A DNA stretch of 64,000 nt from contig CM042566.1 of NCBI GenBank assembly GCA_023630585.1, positions 14,065,254 to 14,129,253 on the forward strand. The letters run 5' to 3'. The position numbers and the translations under genes are program-made. Under the pieces are notes generated by a model, which saw nothing but the letters and a program-made list of their open reading frames with translations, had not been told where the DNA came from and did no database searches. This stretch comes from Cranoglanis bouderius. Lineage: Eukaryota > Chordata > Actinopteri > Siluriformes > Cranoglanididae. Shown in pieces: positions 47,501 to 58,812 of this stretch (positions are counted from its first letter, which is position 1; each line of letters starts with the position of its first letter).

Positions 47501-50500
47501 CCACCAGGTCCTCCTGAAGCATAGCATCCATGAAATGGACCTACTCCAGCCATATTCGGTGCCATGTCATCCAGCCAACCCATTCCTGGCCTGGGAGATC
47601 TTTGAGACCCTATCCCTTCCATGGGTAAAACTCCACCTGGGCTTCCTGGGTATCCACCACCACCTGGGGGTCCTCGCTGCATCTGTCCAGGAAACCTGGG
47701 CCCCCGGGGCCCCTCCTGATGCATGTCCATCATCCTTAAATTTCCTCCCATCCCTCCTCCAATTATAGGCCCTGGTCCCCACTGCTGGTCTCCAGGTTTG
47801 CTGTGATATGGAGGTGGGGGACCTCTCATCATGATGTGTGGCCCTGCTGGCATTCCCATCTCAGACATCATGCGGAAATGCTGGGGGTGTGTGTGAGGAT
47901 TCATCTCTTGCTGCCGCCTCTTCTCCTGATAGTATTCCTCCTGCAGCTTCCTCCAAGCTATTTGTTCTGGTGTTAGTCCTTCAGGACCTAGCACAGGCCC
48001 CATGTCTAGTCCTGAAGGTGACGACAGGTGGTGATGAGGGAGCAAGGTGTGGTGCCTTACTATCGAAGTGTCATCCAAACAAGGCCCACTGAGGTTCTGT
48101 GTTTGTGAAATTATAGATTGTAGAGTCTCATGCTTTTTCATGCCACGGATAGGGGGAACACCATCAGAAAGGCAACTGCTGCCAGCCCTCCCACTATTAT
48201 TTTCCTCATCCTCAAGCCCTTGGTATCCATCGGTATTGGTGTTGCTAATTGACCCATTGTTGGGGTTGCTATTTGAGCCTCCTGGGTCTCCATGGCCAGC
48301 ACCAGCCCCACTGCGCAGAAGCAGCTTCTCAATGTCCCTAAGTGTCTGCAAAGAACGCTCACGATGCTCTAGCTGCTCTTTAGACAGCCCTTCAATACTC
48401 CCTCGGCCTCCCTGCTGGCTGGACTCACCCTGAAGGTGCACAGACAACATTGATGGATTGGCACTGGGAGAGACACTTGTACTAGGGTGATTTATAATGC
48501 CTGACCCATCTACTCCACAACCCTGGGCCCCCACTTGCTGTGGCCCTGAGCCTCCAGGTCCTAATGGATGAGATGCTGCACAGTTATTGTGACTGGGTGT
48601 GCTCCCCGGATGGACATGGGTTATCTCACTGTCTGGCTGACCTGTGGAAGAAGGAGTATTGCCACCTGTGAGATGACCCCCAATAACTCCACCAACAGAG
48701 GCTGGACGAGGTGTACCGCTTTGAGATTTGGGGGTGCCCATGGGAGGGGTGCTGCTAGAGCTGAGCTGCTCTGATAGGCTGGGGAGCTTTCCAATACCAG
48801 TGCACTGCTGCGCAAAATAGAAAAAGAAGAGAGAGGAAAGGAAATAAATAAAGATATTCAGAGATTCAGAGAGAAAAGAAAAAGCAAAGTGATGTTAATG
48901 GGATATTTCTGTCCAATTCAGAACATAGATTCTGAAATAAATCCAAAAAGCTTATTACGGTAGCCTGTAAGTGCAACACACATAGACACAAAAACACAAT
49001 AGCAAATCAGAAAACGCAACAAAAAAACAACAACAACAACACAGCAGCAAATTTGGAAACATGACAGCAAAACCAAAAACACAACAGCAAATTTGGTAAA
49101 ACAAAAGCTCTACCTGCTTATCGGTCTGAGCACCACAAAAAATGGAGAGCTGGAGGATATTTTTTTGTGTAATGTGTTTTACACTTATGGGCCACCATAG
49201 CATTGAGAACGGCAACCGTCTTAAAAATTGAATAACATTTCTTTTTATTTTAATTGTAATTATGTCTTTATTTTTTATGTATTGCTGTCTGTTGGTAATT
49301 AAAAAATTACTAACAGACAGAAAAACATAAAGGGAACATCATGTTTCAGCTTATGTGCAACTAAATGTAAGTGGCACAGACATTTTCAGACTTTCCACTT
49401 ACAATCAAGTACATTATTCTTACTCAAATATTGCTTACAGAAGTGGAACAGAGCACAGTAACTTAAATAGATATTTAAAAAATGTGGCATCCAACTATTA
49501 ACACCTGCATAAGAACTAATCACATGAACATGCATATGTTCTCCTTACTTCCTCTTTTAGGGGCACAAGAAAAGCCACATACATTTATTCAAATGTGGAA
49601 CCTAACACAACACATACTCTAGAACATGTTTATTATAGCTAGCTGTAAATTGTGAAGATAATATCATAGGGCTATGTAAGTGTATTCACATCCTAAGCTA
49701 CAGCTTTAATTGTCTGTATACAAACCTGGTCCAATTTGGTGCGAGGAACATTTTGCTGGTGAAACAGGAGGATGGAATCTGTATGGCCATGCATCACTGC
49801 CTCTGCAGCACTGTGGGATACACATACATGAACACACGTTCCATTCAGTGCTTGAGCTAAAAACACATATACGTCAGTGCTTAACCAAATTATTTACAAT
49901 GGTCCAAAGGAATAGGAGGATGCTATTTACCTAAACAAACTTTCATATTTCTATCAAAATCACACACACAGCAATGACAAAAAATATTTAATATGGTTCT
50001 CTGTTAATATTATTCTCACCTGTTGGCTAGGCTAGTGGTGAAGACATACACTAATTGCTGGGAGGTGTGAGATGGCTGGTCAGAACATAGACCTGGACCA
50101 AGACCACATCCTAAACTAGGCCCACTTACTGACTCAACTGTGCCTGAGAGAGACTGGCATGACATCACATGCTCCCCTGAAAAGTGGGAAAAAGGAGAAA
50201 ATTGGTAATGTTGGGAGGAAGAGGAGAGTCATCACTACATAACCAGAAAACCTTCAGTTGGGCAAATAAGGTTAAAAAAAAAAAGAAGAAAAAAAAAGAA
50301 TAAAAAAATGCTGGCATTGGAGGGTTAAACAGATTACTGGAAGAAAACATTATAACAGTTTAATGACTGTAGTCTTGTAGCACTGCTGCCTCTAAACCTG
50401 CCAGTTACAGCATTTCATTTAGGGGGCTTTGAAAATTTTTGAAAAAGTTGGAACTCAGCCACTAGGTGATGCTAAATACCATAATATCACATAAATGTGT

Positions 50501-51028
50501 TGTTGGTCATGTGATGTTGGTCATTGGTCACCCAAATGATGGTTGGGATTGTCAAGACTACATTACCTCGATTTTTATATCAGGAGCATACCAAATTTAT
50601 TACTCAAAACCCTATTATTTTAAAGGCAACTTGCATCCTGGGAAGATCCTAATTAATGTAACCATCTTTTTTTCTAGGATGAAAGTCACCTCAAACCAGA
50701 AGTACCACCTGGTCAACAACTGTTGGTCAGGAAGCTAAGACATTTACAACCCCACATATGTGTAACAGGTCTTCATTAAGAAACTCGTATGGCTAATCAC
50801 AAAACAGTGTTAAGTCACTGGATGTGTCTTGCCTGCAGACGGACCGAGTTTCTTGTGTGCTCATGTGTGTAGTTTGTAGTAACACTATGGGACTGAACTT
50901 ACTGTGTGCAGTGGTGGAGGGTTTCTCCTCCTCTTCCTCAGTCTCAGCACCTGAGCACCACTCATCTCCACTATAAGGCTGCTTCTTCTCCAGCACACAC
51001 CGGCGCTTTCTGCGTATTGTGCCCTCTA
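38149..51028 (-). CDS. bcl9l: B-cell CLL/lymphoma 9-like protein (BCL9L), 5' partial
   Basis: Nuclear scaffold linking beta-catenin to Pygopus in Wnt-dependent transcription. Six in-frame exons with GT-AG borders: 51028-50903 (RKRRCVLEKKQPYSGDEW), 50176-50020 and 49810-49726 (HD1), 48807-46401 (HD2, HD3), 46257-46015, and 39344-38149 (stop TGA). Together they encode about 1403 residues, close to mammalian BCL9L minus its first 100 or so, so the start exons lie right of 51028 and were not found here. The first exon shown is typical of BCL9L and separates it from BCL9. The protein is rich in Pro, Gly, Met and Gln. The 6.7-kb intron between 46015 and 39344 holds several Tc1 copies and MITEs. Confidence 0.95.
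39578..39680 (+). repeat. Dispersed repeat, copy A of an inverted pair
   Basis: Starts GGGTCATTCCATCTCAAGTG and continues through TTGCTTGGTC, a T/A-rich tract and CCTCTATGTATTGG. The reverse complement of 45690-45797 follows the same order. Confidence 0.65.
39683..39880. repeat. Hairpin/MITE-like inverted repeat
   Basis: TCTTCACTGCAGCCTGTAGC at the left pairs with GCTATAGGCTGCAGTGAGGA at the right, with further matches outward (ACCACCAAGAGG and ACTCAAAACCACC) and inward (GATGACG and CTCATCAT). The span is about 200 bases. It is noncoding. Confidence 0.6.
40178..40230 (+). mobile_element. Solo terminal-repeat fragment of the 24160 Tc1 family
   Basis: CAGTGGGTATAGAAAAGAAT followed by CACCACCCTTTAAAATAAT matches the outer end of the Tc1 copies at 24160 and 57510. 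Nothing else of the element remains. Confidence 0.75.
40875..41052. mobile_element. TTAA-flanked MITE
   Basis: 178-bp palindrome-like element with TTAA on both sides (40871-40874 and 41053-41056). Ends are GGCAGTGGTCACCAACCC and its near-perfect reverse complement; inner arms have GAGATCTACGTTCCTG and AGGAAGGTAGATCTCC. TTAA duplications point to a piggyBac- or Kolobok-type transposase. Confidence 0.88.
41945..41983 (+). repeat. SINE tRNA-like head joined to a Tc1 copy
   Basis: GGTAGTGGTAGCTCAGTGG followed by TTAAGACGTGGACTAT, the same A-box head as 6983-7045. The SINE body is absent: Tc1 sequence begins directly at about 41984. Confidence 0.6.
42976..43012. repeat. (TA)n tract left of the nested Tc1
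   Basis: About 18 TA units; the tract continues at 44515-44543 after the nested element, so one microsatellite was split by the insertion. Confidence 0.95.
43013..44514 (-). mobile_element. Nearly intact Tc1 transposon nested in an older Tc1
   Basis: 1502-bp element between TA dinucleotides inside a (TA)n tract (43011-43012 and 44515-44516). The terminal repeats of about 200 bp match almost perfectly, beginning CAGGTGCATCTCAATAAATT. Each has an inner direct repeat of the tip (ATCTCAACAAATTAGAAT near 43196, mirrored near 44315), the IR/DR arrangement known from Sleeping Beauty-type Tc1 elements. The transposase gene has a single obvious defect. It is probably the youngest insertion in this part of the window. 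Confidence 0.95.
43292..44251 (-). pseudogene. Tc1 transposase, one nonsense codon near the end
   Basis: Open from ATG 44251 (MVSQFGSLGKPQTFIAKEAG) for 304 codons. It has the paired helix-turn-helix domain, the KKCGRKRC basic stretch, and all three catalytic residues: D in LFSDESKF, D in IFQQDLAPAHTA and E in SPDLNPIENLWG (DD34E class). A TGA at about 43337-43339 truncates it, and the same frame then continues for 14 more codons (IEAVIKAKGAPTKY) to a stop at 43292. Because the catalytic core is complete, loss of this tail may or may not abolish activity. The mate at 63642 encodes nearly the same N-terminus. Confidence 0.9.
44673..45689. other. bcl9l intron sequence, nothing recognised
   Basis: Unremarkable AT-rich intron with no exon or clear repeat boundaries. 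Confidence 0.45.
45690..45797 (-). repeat. Dispersed repeat, copy B of an inverted pair
   Basis: The reverse complement opens GGGTCGGTCCATCTCAAGTG and matches 39578-39680 across about 105 bases with gaps. Sequence to the left, down to about 45480, may be more of the same element. Confidence 0.6.
46401..48807 (-). CDS. bcl9l: bcl9l large exon with HD2 and HD3
   Basis: 2407-base exon. HD2 (48387-48316, LSKEQLEHRERSLQTLRDIE) is the amphipathic helix that binds the first armadillo repeats of beta-catenin. HD3 (47979-47902, LTPEQIAWRKLQEEYYQEKR) is a conserved helix of less clear role. The rest is low-complexity Pro/Gly/Met sequence, with SPxL-type repeats in the last third. The 5' border is a tandem CAGCAG acceptor, so the exon may start at 48807 or 48804. 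Confidence 0.93.
48808..49725. other. bcl9l intron with CAGCAAATTTGG-like simple repeats
   Basis: Includes an ACAACA-rich tract (49017-49045) and two copies of CAGCAAATTTGG (49044 and 49086). No exon was found. Confidence 0.5.
49726..50176 (-). CDS. bcl9l: bcl9l HD1 (Pygopus-binding) exons
   Basis: Two exons (50176-50020 and 49810-49726) join after AG|T and encode LVYVFTTSLANS, then AAEAVMHGHTDSILLFHQQN and VPRTKLDQ. This is homology domain 1, the short segment that binds the PHD finger of Pygopus. The split falls inside the domain. Confidence 0.93.
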
Positions 51029-52219
51029 CTGGATAACACCAACAGGACACAATACTAAATCCTTAATTAAATGACATGCCAGGAAGCACAACCCAAAACA
51101 TAGTGTGGCAATGTTCAATCACAGAGTAATTTTATTACAAACTACATGAGTAGTGTTTTTAAACAATAGACTGTATGAGCGTAAGCCCAGTGAAAGAGTC
51201 CTGACATATTTTACTTACAGCCCAGTGTATTTAGATCAGTGTTTAGAAAAAAAATCTGCCCGCACAACCTGACCACAATTGTTTATACCACAAGCCATGT
51301 CCTTAACAGGGAGCAACCAATCCCACTTTCCATTTGGGCTTTTCCCCCAAACACTATGTGCCTGTCATGCTCTCTTATTTAGATAAGATTCAAATATTCA
51401 TATATTCAGAGATACTCCTGCTGCTTTCTCGCATAGAACTGTGAAGTGTATAGCATTAATAAAATAAAATACATAAAGACAAATTTCCAATTACTCTTTA
51501 GTGATGGTGCATATTACATTAATCACTAGATGTTATAATATATATTATTCCAGATATATAAAAAAAAATAGTCTGGTCTTTCTTTTCTGGTCTCCAAATA
51601 TGTCCCTATGCGCTGGCATGGTAAGACAGTAAGATGAAAAAATATCTCGCTATCTCACAACCTTGAATACCAGACAAAATATGAGAGACAGACCATGAAA
51701 ATGTGTGTATGCAAGGGGTGCAAATTTGCTTGTGGTGTCATTAGCCTGTGCACACAGTGTTGGCAGTGAGCAGAGATAAAGAGCTGACCTTTTCTGCATC
51801 CTCTTTTGTTCACAACAGACATCAGTTTATGTAAACGAGTGAGTCAGCTCTTGTACTCTCTGTTGCACTCTCTGTTGCTCTCTCTCTCGCTCTCGCTCTC
51901 ACTATTTCTCTCCCCCCAACAACACACTCACACAAACAGGCTTTAATCACTGGCCCTGTCCAGGTGTGGGGGTAGAGTGGTTTGAAGTGGCACAGTGACT
52001 TGCATTTAATTTAAATGAGTCTCTGTTTGTTTTTCTACACGGTGATATAGAAAAAAAAGAGTAAGCGAGAATGAGGGAGAACAAAAGCCCAAAGTCCACA
52101 TTCAAAAGACTGCCTTTCTACTGTTCATGGTCTCTTGCTCTCTACTCTGCCAACTTGTTACCTGTTGCCTTACATTCTGTTACAGAGCCACACAGACTGG
52201 GTATTAAAGTATGCATGTA
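51029..52219. other. bcl9l upstream intron, no exon found
   Basis: AT-rich with a pyrimidine tract (TCTCTCTCGCTCTCGCTCTC region, 51876-51900). No homology to the BCL9L N-terminus was seen. Confidence 0.45.
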
Positions 52220-53669
52220 CAGTCCCCTCTGAAAGTATTGGAACAGCAATGCCAATTCTATTGTTCTCGCCATACATTGAAGACATTTGGATTTGAGCTC
52301 AAAAGATGAATATGAGACAGTAGATCAGAATTTCAGCCTTAATTTCCTGATATTTACATCTAGATGTGTTAAGCAACATAAAACATGGCACCTTTGGTGG
52401 CAGACCACCCATTTTTTAGGTGAGCATAAGTATAGGAACAGCCAGTCTTAAAGTTGTTGTTTTGGGGGTTTCTCCCTTCAGTCTCCTCTTCAGGAAGTGA
52501 AATGCATGCTCAAATGGCTCAAGTTCTGGTGATTGACTTGGCCAGTCTAGAACCTTACACTTTTTCTCCTGATGAAGTCCCTTGTTGTGTTAGCAGAGTG
52601 TTGTGGGTCATTGCCGCATGATGAAATTCCTTCCAATCAGATTGGATGAATCTCTCTGTAAACTGGAAGACAGATTGTTTCTGTAGACTTCTGAATGAAT
52701 TCTGCTGCTACCATCATGAGTTACATCATCAATAAAGAAGTAGCCATGTGAGCCCAAGCCATTACACTACCTCCACCATGCTTGACTGATGACCTTCTAT
52801 GTTTTGGATCATGAACAGATCCATTCTTTCTCCACACTTTGGCCTTTCCATCACTTTGGTAGAGGTTCATCTTGGTTCCAAAACTTTTGTGGCTCATCTC
52901 TGTATTTCTTTGCAAACTCCAATTGGGCCTTCTGATTCTTACCGCTGATTAGTGGTTTGCATCTCATGGTATGTTCTCTATATTTCTGCACTTGAAGTCT
53001 TCTTCGAATGGTGCATTGTGATACCTTCACCCCTGCCCTGTGAAGGTTGTTGGTGATGTCACTGACTGTTGTTTATTGGGATTCTCACAGCTCTTACAAG
53101 GTTTCTGTCATCAACTGCTGTTGTTTTCCTTGGCCGACCTGTTCCATGTCTGGTTGTTAGTACACCAATGGGTTCTTTCTTTTTCAGGACATTCCAAATT
53201 GTTGTATTGGCTATGCCCAATGCTTGTGCAAAGGCTCGGATAGATTTTCCCTCTTTTTTCAGCTTCAAAATGGCTTGTGTTTCTCTCATAGGCAGCTCAC
53301 TGGTCATCATGATGATTTATCCTTTTTAACAACAAATACAGTCTTCACAGGCAAAACCTATGGCTTAAAACAAGAGCAGACATTCCGAGATATTAATTCT
53401 TTAAACAATCAATTTAACAGGGCACACCCGGGCAGCAAGAAAAACCTATCATTCACATATTCCAATATTTTTGATCACATGAAAAAATGGGTGGGTTCAA
53501 ATAAAAGATGCCATGTTTCTTAGTAGTTTAACACATCTAGATGTAAATATGAGGAAATGAAACCTGAAATTCTGATCGGTCATCTCATATTCATCCTTTG
53601 AGATCAAACCCAAAAAAAAAAAAAAAAATAGAATTGGCCTTGCTGTTCCAATACTTTCAGAGGGGACTG
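52220..53669 (-). mobile_element. Full-length Tc1-like transposon, inactive (fifth family)
   Basis: 1450-bp element with TA at 52218-52219 and 53670-53671. Inverted repeats begin CAGTCCCCTCTGAAAGTATT. The minus-strand transposase keeps its DNA-binding half (53310-53059, MRETQAILKLKKEGKSIRAF and GTGRPRKTTAVDDR) and a KHGGGSVMAW block (near 52780). The catalytic region is otherwise scrambled by stops and deletions. Confidence 0.9.
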
Positions 53670-53937
53670 TATGTGTATATGCAGTAGATATAAAAAGTCC
53701 ACACACCCATGTTAAAATGGCAAGCTTTTGTGATGGAAAAAAATTAAACTAAGATAAATCATGTCAGAACTTTTTCAACGTATAAAAATTTTATGAAAAA
53801 CAATCAGAAACATTTTAGGGGGAAAAAAGCGGGGGGGTGGGGGGTGGCTTACAATAACCTGGTTGCATAAGTGTGCACACCTTTTTATAATGAACCAATG
53901 TCACGATAATTACGTTATCAACTTATCCTACGACATA

Positions 53938-55378
53938 CAGTTGCAATCAAAATTATTCAACCCCCGTTGCAAATCAGGTTTATTGTCAACATTTACAGAC
54001 CTTCAGCTGTTTGCAATGAACAAATCAAACAAAAGCAGTTGAAATAGCTCAACACAACGAATGCTTCAAGTGGTTTCCCCAAATTCAACTGAAAATGCAA
54101 CTTATAATGACTTCTCCAGTGTCACAATTTTTCAACCCCCTTCATCGCAAGCATCTTTAGTACTTAGTAGAGCACCCTTTTGGTCTTATGACCTGCTGCA
54201 AATGAGATGCATAGCCAGACACCAGCTTCTGGCAGCGTTCCTGAGGAATCTTAGCCCATTCCTCATTAGCAATGGCCTCCAGTTCAGTAAAATTCTTGGG
54301 TTTGCGTGCTGTAACCGCAAATCCAACCAGAGATTTTCTATAGGGTTCAAGTCAGGTGACTGTGATGGCCCTGTAGAATCTTCCAGGACTTCTTCTGCAA
54401 CCAAGCCTTGGTGGAATTTAAGGTATACTTGGGATCATTGTCCTGTTGGAAGGTCCAGTGACGCCCAAGCTTCAGCTTCCTCAAAGACGACATGACATTT
54501 TCTCCTAGGATTTCCTGATACTTCAATGAATCCATCTTGCCTTCCACACGCTGCAGGTTTCCAGTGCCAGAGGATGACTGAGCCACCACCATGTTTGACT
54601 GTGGGCAGAGTGTTCTTTTCAGCGTATGCTTCATTCTTCCTCCAGACAGAACAGAATCCCAAAACTTATGTGGCTTATTTATATGATTTTGAGCATATTG
54701 GAGCCGACTTTTCTCGTGCTTTTGGGTCAGTAGTGATGTACATCTGGCATGGAAACCTTCTGCGTTTAGTTTGCGCCATACTGTGCTCAATGAAACCTCA
54801 GTGCCTTTTGCCACAAAGTCCTGCTGCAGGTCTTTTGCAGTCACTCAAGGGTTTTTCACAACCTGCCTTCTCAGAAATCTGGCTGCAGCCATTGATAGCT
54901 TCCTTTTTCTGCCCCGTCCAGGTAGTGTAACCACTGTTCCCTTATCTTTGAACTTGCGAACTATGCTTCCAACTGTGTCTCTAGGAATATTCAGTGCCTT
55001 CTCTATCTTTTTGTATCCTGCTCCTTGTTTGTGAAGGCTGATGATCTCTTCTTTGAACTTTTTGGACCATTCTTTTGACCTAACCATATTTCTAACATGC
55101 AGTCAAACGTGACACTCAAACCTCTAGCCAGTTCAGGTATTTCATGTGATTAGTTGCATCAGGTGTGCTTGAGACAACTCCTGTTTTGCATATTTGTGCT
55201 GTTGTGAGGGATTCTGTTAAGTAGGTTGAATAATTTTGAGACTGGAGAAGTCATTATAAGTTGCATTTTCAGTTGAATTTGGGGAAACCACTTGAAGCGT
55301 TCATTGTGTTGAACTATTTCAATTGCTTTTGTTTGATTTGTTCATTGCAAACAGCTGAAAGTCTGTAAATTTTTCTGT
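53938..55378 (-). mobile_element. Tc1-like transposon nested in the decayed Tc1
   Basis: Starts after TA (53936-53937) with CAGTTGCAATCAAAATTATT. The right terminal repeat is present but loses its tip near 55378. The minus-strand transposase begins at ATG 55087 (MVRSKEWSKKFKEEIISLHK), and a frameshift and stop near 54850 break it. It continues at 54844-54347 (VAKGTEVSLSTVWRKLN, FQQDNDPKYTLN) and ends around 54404-54186 (SPDLNPIENLW). Same family as 133-1036. Confidence 0.9.
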
Positions 55379-55439
55379 AAATAATTCCCATTGTGTTCAC
55401 ATGCGTGTTTGTTTACATAAGAATGAATGTTACCATGTC

Positions 55440-55900
55440 ATGTTCGGCGAGTAGAGATGGATGCAAATGCATTTTAAGCATTGTATTTGAGAGGCAGGGA
55501 GACAAATCCAAATCGTGAATCAAAATCAGTAAACAGAGCACAGGCACAGGTCAGGCGATCAGCGAAAAAAGCGGGGATAATCCAAAATATACAAACGAGA
55601 AAACAAAACTAGATCAATAACTTGGAGAATAACTAAATGAAACAAAAACCTCGGCAAAACACAGAACATTACTTAGCACTGAACACAGACACGAGGGTTT
55701 AAATATAACTAATTAAAGATAAACTGAAAACATATGCGTCACACGAGGAAGACAACCAATGACAGGACACAGGTAGAAACAAGACATGAAAACAAAAACG
55801 TTGCACGCTGAAGGCTTCTGCATGCAGTGCCCGGCGTGAGGGGGAGATTTGCACTGCACGGCTGTCGAATTAAAATTCGAACTTCAAATATCCGTTGAAT
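55440..55900. repeat. Probable dispersed repeat, class unknown
   Basis: A-rich, noncoding sequence with phrases common in fish dispersed repeats (ACAAATCCAAATCGTGAATC, GAGCACAGGCACAGGTCAGG). It has no coding potential. The assignment is an impression only. Confidence 0.35.
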
Positions 55901-56184
55901 TTAAGATAAAAATGCACACTCGAATGCAAACACTGTGCATTCAAATTTAAGATGTGTAACAAGCACTAGTACCGATTTTAATTACAACATACTGTTGGAA
56001 AACAACATGCAATATATTAACAATGCACTAACAATGTTTTTTGACGAAGAAAAATCTAGAAAGAATAGTTTTAGTGTTTCAAATAATCCAGTCATAGTCA
56101 TAATGTCAGGGATTGACCCGTTTAAGCTGCGTGAGCTGAAGCTAAACAGTGAATGGACAGCGGTAAACTGAAGCACTTTACTAG

Positions 56185-56300
56185 CGGGTTAATTAACTCA
56201 CCCAAACACATCCTATACACATATGAGATTAATCAGACTTATTTATACACAACATAAACCTAATATCACAACTTGCTTCTGCACAAAATAACCCGCTAGG
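56185..56300 (-). repeat. Second copy of the 15968-16068 repeat
   Basis: The reverse complement carries CATTTTGTGCAGAAGC, TGATATTA, CTGATTAATCTCATATG and AGGATGTGTTTGGGTGAGTT in the same order as 15968-16068, with small indels. This shows that the region around the candidate micro-ORF contains dispersed repeat DNA. Confidence 0.75.
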
Positions 56301-57470
56301 TAGAATGGTCACGTTGTGAATACGCTCTTTCTATAACAACGCACTAAAACAAAGACAATGAATAACAAAAGCATAAAGATTTTATAATATTGTATTACTA
56401 TAGTGTAGTCATTGTAATGTTATTATTTCAGGAGATCAGGTTTTCACAACAAGGGCAGTTTTCACATGTTTTTGTTGATGGATGTTTGAGTTAATATATA
56501 AAATGTGTGAATATTTGGTTTAATTTTTGCATTTTTTGTCAACTAAAATGCAGCTGATTAATATTTGAAGACCAATTCCAATAGGTATAATAATTCCATA
56601 ATTTCAAAAGGTTTGTTTGGTGCAAACAACACACATCTCCAAAAGAACATTATACTCACGGTGAAGCCTGGTGGTGGCAGCATCATGCTTTAGGACTGGT
56701 TTTCTTTAGCCAGAACTGGTGCTTCTATCAAGGTGGAGGGAATCATGAATAGCTACAAATACTAGTCGATTTTAGTGCAAAACCTTCAGGTGAATGGCTT
56801 AACCAAAAGAAGATCAAAAAGAAGTTTTTGAATGACCAAGCCAGAGACCAGACCTGAATCTAACTAAAAATCTGTGGGGTGACCTGAAGCGGGCTGTGCA
56901 CAGGAGATGCCGTTACAATTTGACGGATCTAGAATGTTTTTGCAAGAAAGAGTGAGAAAATATCACCAAGTCAAGATGTGCCACACTGATCGACTCGTAG
57001 CCAAAAAGACCGAGTGGTGTAATAAAATCAAAAGGCGCTTCAACAAAGTATTAGTTTAGGGTTGTGCACACTTCTGCAACCAGTTTATTGTTTTTTATTT
57101 TTCATTTTCTCACATAAGATGTTTCAGATTGTTTTTCACTTAATTTTTATACATTATAATTTCACATTGAGGGTGCAAAAAGTGACATGATTTATCTTGG
57201 TTTCTTTTCTTTTTTTTTACATCACAAAAGCCTGCCGTTTTAACAGGGGTGTGTAGACTTTTTATATCCACTGTACGTGTGTGCATGTGTGTACAAAGGA
57301 GCTTCAGTTTATAACAGGAAGATAATTTTCACATAATTCAATTACTGTCTATCATTTCCTACTGATTTCACCGTCTTTTAAAGACATACACATAAATATG
57401 CTCCGCACCAGATTAGGAAAATGCAAATAAAAATGCAATTTGAAACAAAAAAATGCAAACTGAAAACTAC

Positions 57471-57489
57471 ACACACACACACACACACA
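57471..57489. repeat. Short (AC)n microsatellite
   Basis: About nine AC units. Confidence 0.9.
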
Positions 57490-57509
57490 GCATGTACAGA
57501 GTATACTTA

Positions 57510-58812
57510 TAGTGGGTATAGAAAAGAATCACCCCCCTTTAAAATAATCACATTTTGTTGCTTTTCAGCCTGAAATGAAGACAGACACAGTTTTTGTTTT
57601 ATCCAGCTGTATTTACTCAGTGTAACTTATAACATCCAAGTGAAAGATATAACACCAACATGTCAGAAAAAAAAATTAAAAAAACAGAATCACTGAGTCG
57701 GAACAAGGATCACCCCCATTTTGTTGAACCACCTTTCGCTTTAATTACAGCCTTTAGTCTGTTGGGATATGTCTCTACTAACTTTGCACATCTAGACTTT
57801 GCAATATTTGCCCACTCTTCTTTGCAGAACTGCTCAAGTTCAGTTAAATTTGATGGTGACCGTTTGTGGACTGCAGTCTTCAAGTCAGTCCACATATTTT
57901 CAATGGGGTTTAAGTCTGGGCTCTGACTAGGCCATGCAAGGACATTCGCCTTTTTCTCCTTCAACCACTGTGTGGTCAGTTTTGCTGTGTGCTTTGGGTC
58001 ATTGTCATGTTGGGTTACAATCGTGACTGCATGTGGCCTTTCTTGAGGAGTGGCTTTTTTCTTGTAAACCTCCCATACAAGCCACATTTGTGGAGAATTT
58101 GTGATATTGTTGTCGCATGCACACAATGACCACTCTTTGTCATAAATTCCTGCAACTGCTTCAGAGTTGCTGTAGGCCTCTTGGTAGCCTCTCTGACCAG
58201 TTTCCTCCTGGCTCTTTCATCCAGTTTGGAGTGACGTCCTGATCCAGGGAGGGTCTGTGTTGTACCAAATACCTTCCACTTCTTAATAATAGACTTCACT
58301 GTGCTTCTAGGCATTGATAAAGCCTTTGAAATTTTTTTGTATCCATCTCCTGACTTGTGCCTGTCCACAACTTTATCCTGATACTGATCTTTTGACAGTG
58401 CCTTGCCACCCATAGTTGATAGTTTGCTTCAGTTGCACTACCAAGGACTGAAAAATGCTCCAGGAAAGCTCATTTCATGCTGAGCTAATCAAAATGACAA
58501 CAGCTGATCACAGTTGAAAGTTAAATGGGTTTGTGTGCCATTGAGAAGGTGATTAGCTACACCTTATTGAGTTTACATGTCATTTTTAGGAGGGGGTGAT
58601 CCTTTTTCCAACTCAGTGATTCTGTTTAAAAAAAAAAAAAAAAAAAAATTTAATTTCTGACATGTTGGTGTTGTATCTTTCACTTGGATGTTATAAGTTG
58701 CATTGAATAAATACAGCTGGATAAAACAAAAACTGTGTCTGTCTTCATTTCAGGCTGAAAAGCAACAAATGTGATTATTTTAAAGGGGGGTGATTCTTTT
58801 CTATACCCACTG
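57510..58812 (-). mobile_element. Tc1-like transposon with internal deletion (24160 family)
   Basis: 1303-bp element. The left flank TA is at 57508-57509; the right flank TA has decayed to TG. The minus-strand transposase keeps the DNA-binding half (58413-58015, MGGKALSKDQYQDKVVDRHK) and the C-terminal third (58000-57710, HDNDPKHTAKL and SPDLNPIENMW). The middle block with the first catalytic Asp is deleted relative to 24160-25697, so it is inactive. Confidence 0.9.

Larger units (their letters stand above)
53682..57273 (+). mobile_element. Decayed Tc1 split by later insertions
   Basis: Matching inverted ends: CAGTAGATATAAAAAGTCCA at 53682 and its counterpart TGGACTTTTTATATCCACTG-like sequence ending at 57273, each followed inward by the TTTTAAC..GGC..GCTTTTGTGATG block. 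On the plus strand a transposase C-terminus remains at about 56640-57060 (GGGSIML-, NLWGDLKRAVHRRC-like). The centre is filled by a second Tc1 (53938-55378) and other repeats (55440-56340). Confidence 0.75.

Noticed and set aside
55935..56171. 78-codon plus-strand open frame
   Set aside because: AT-rich, no domain, lies in a repeat-filled Tc1 shell.
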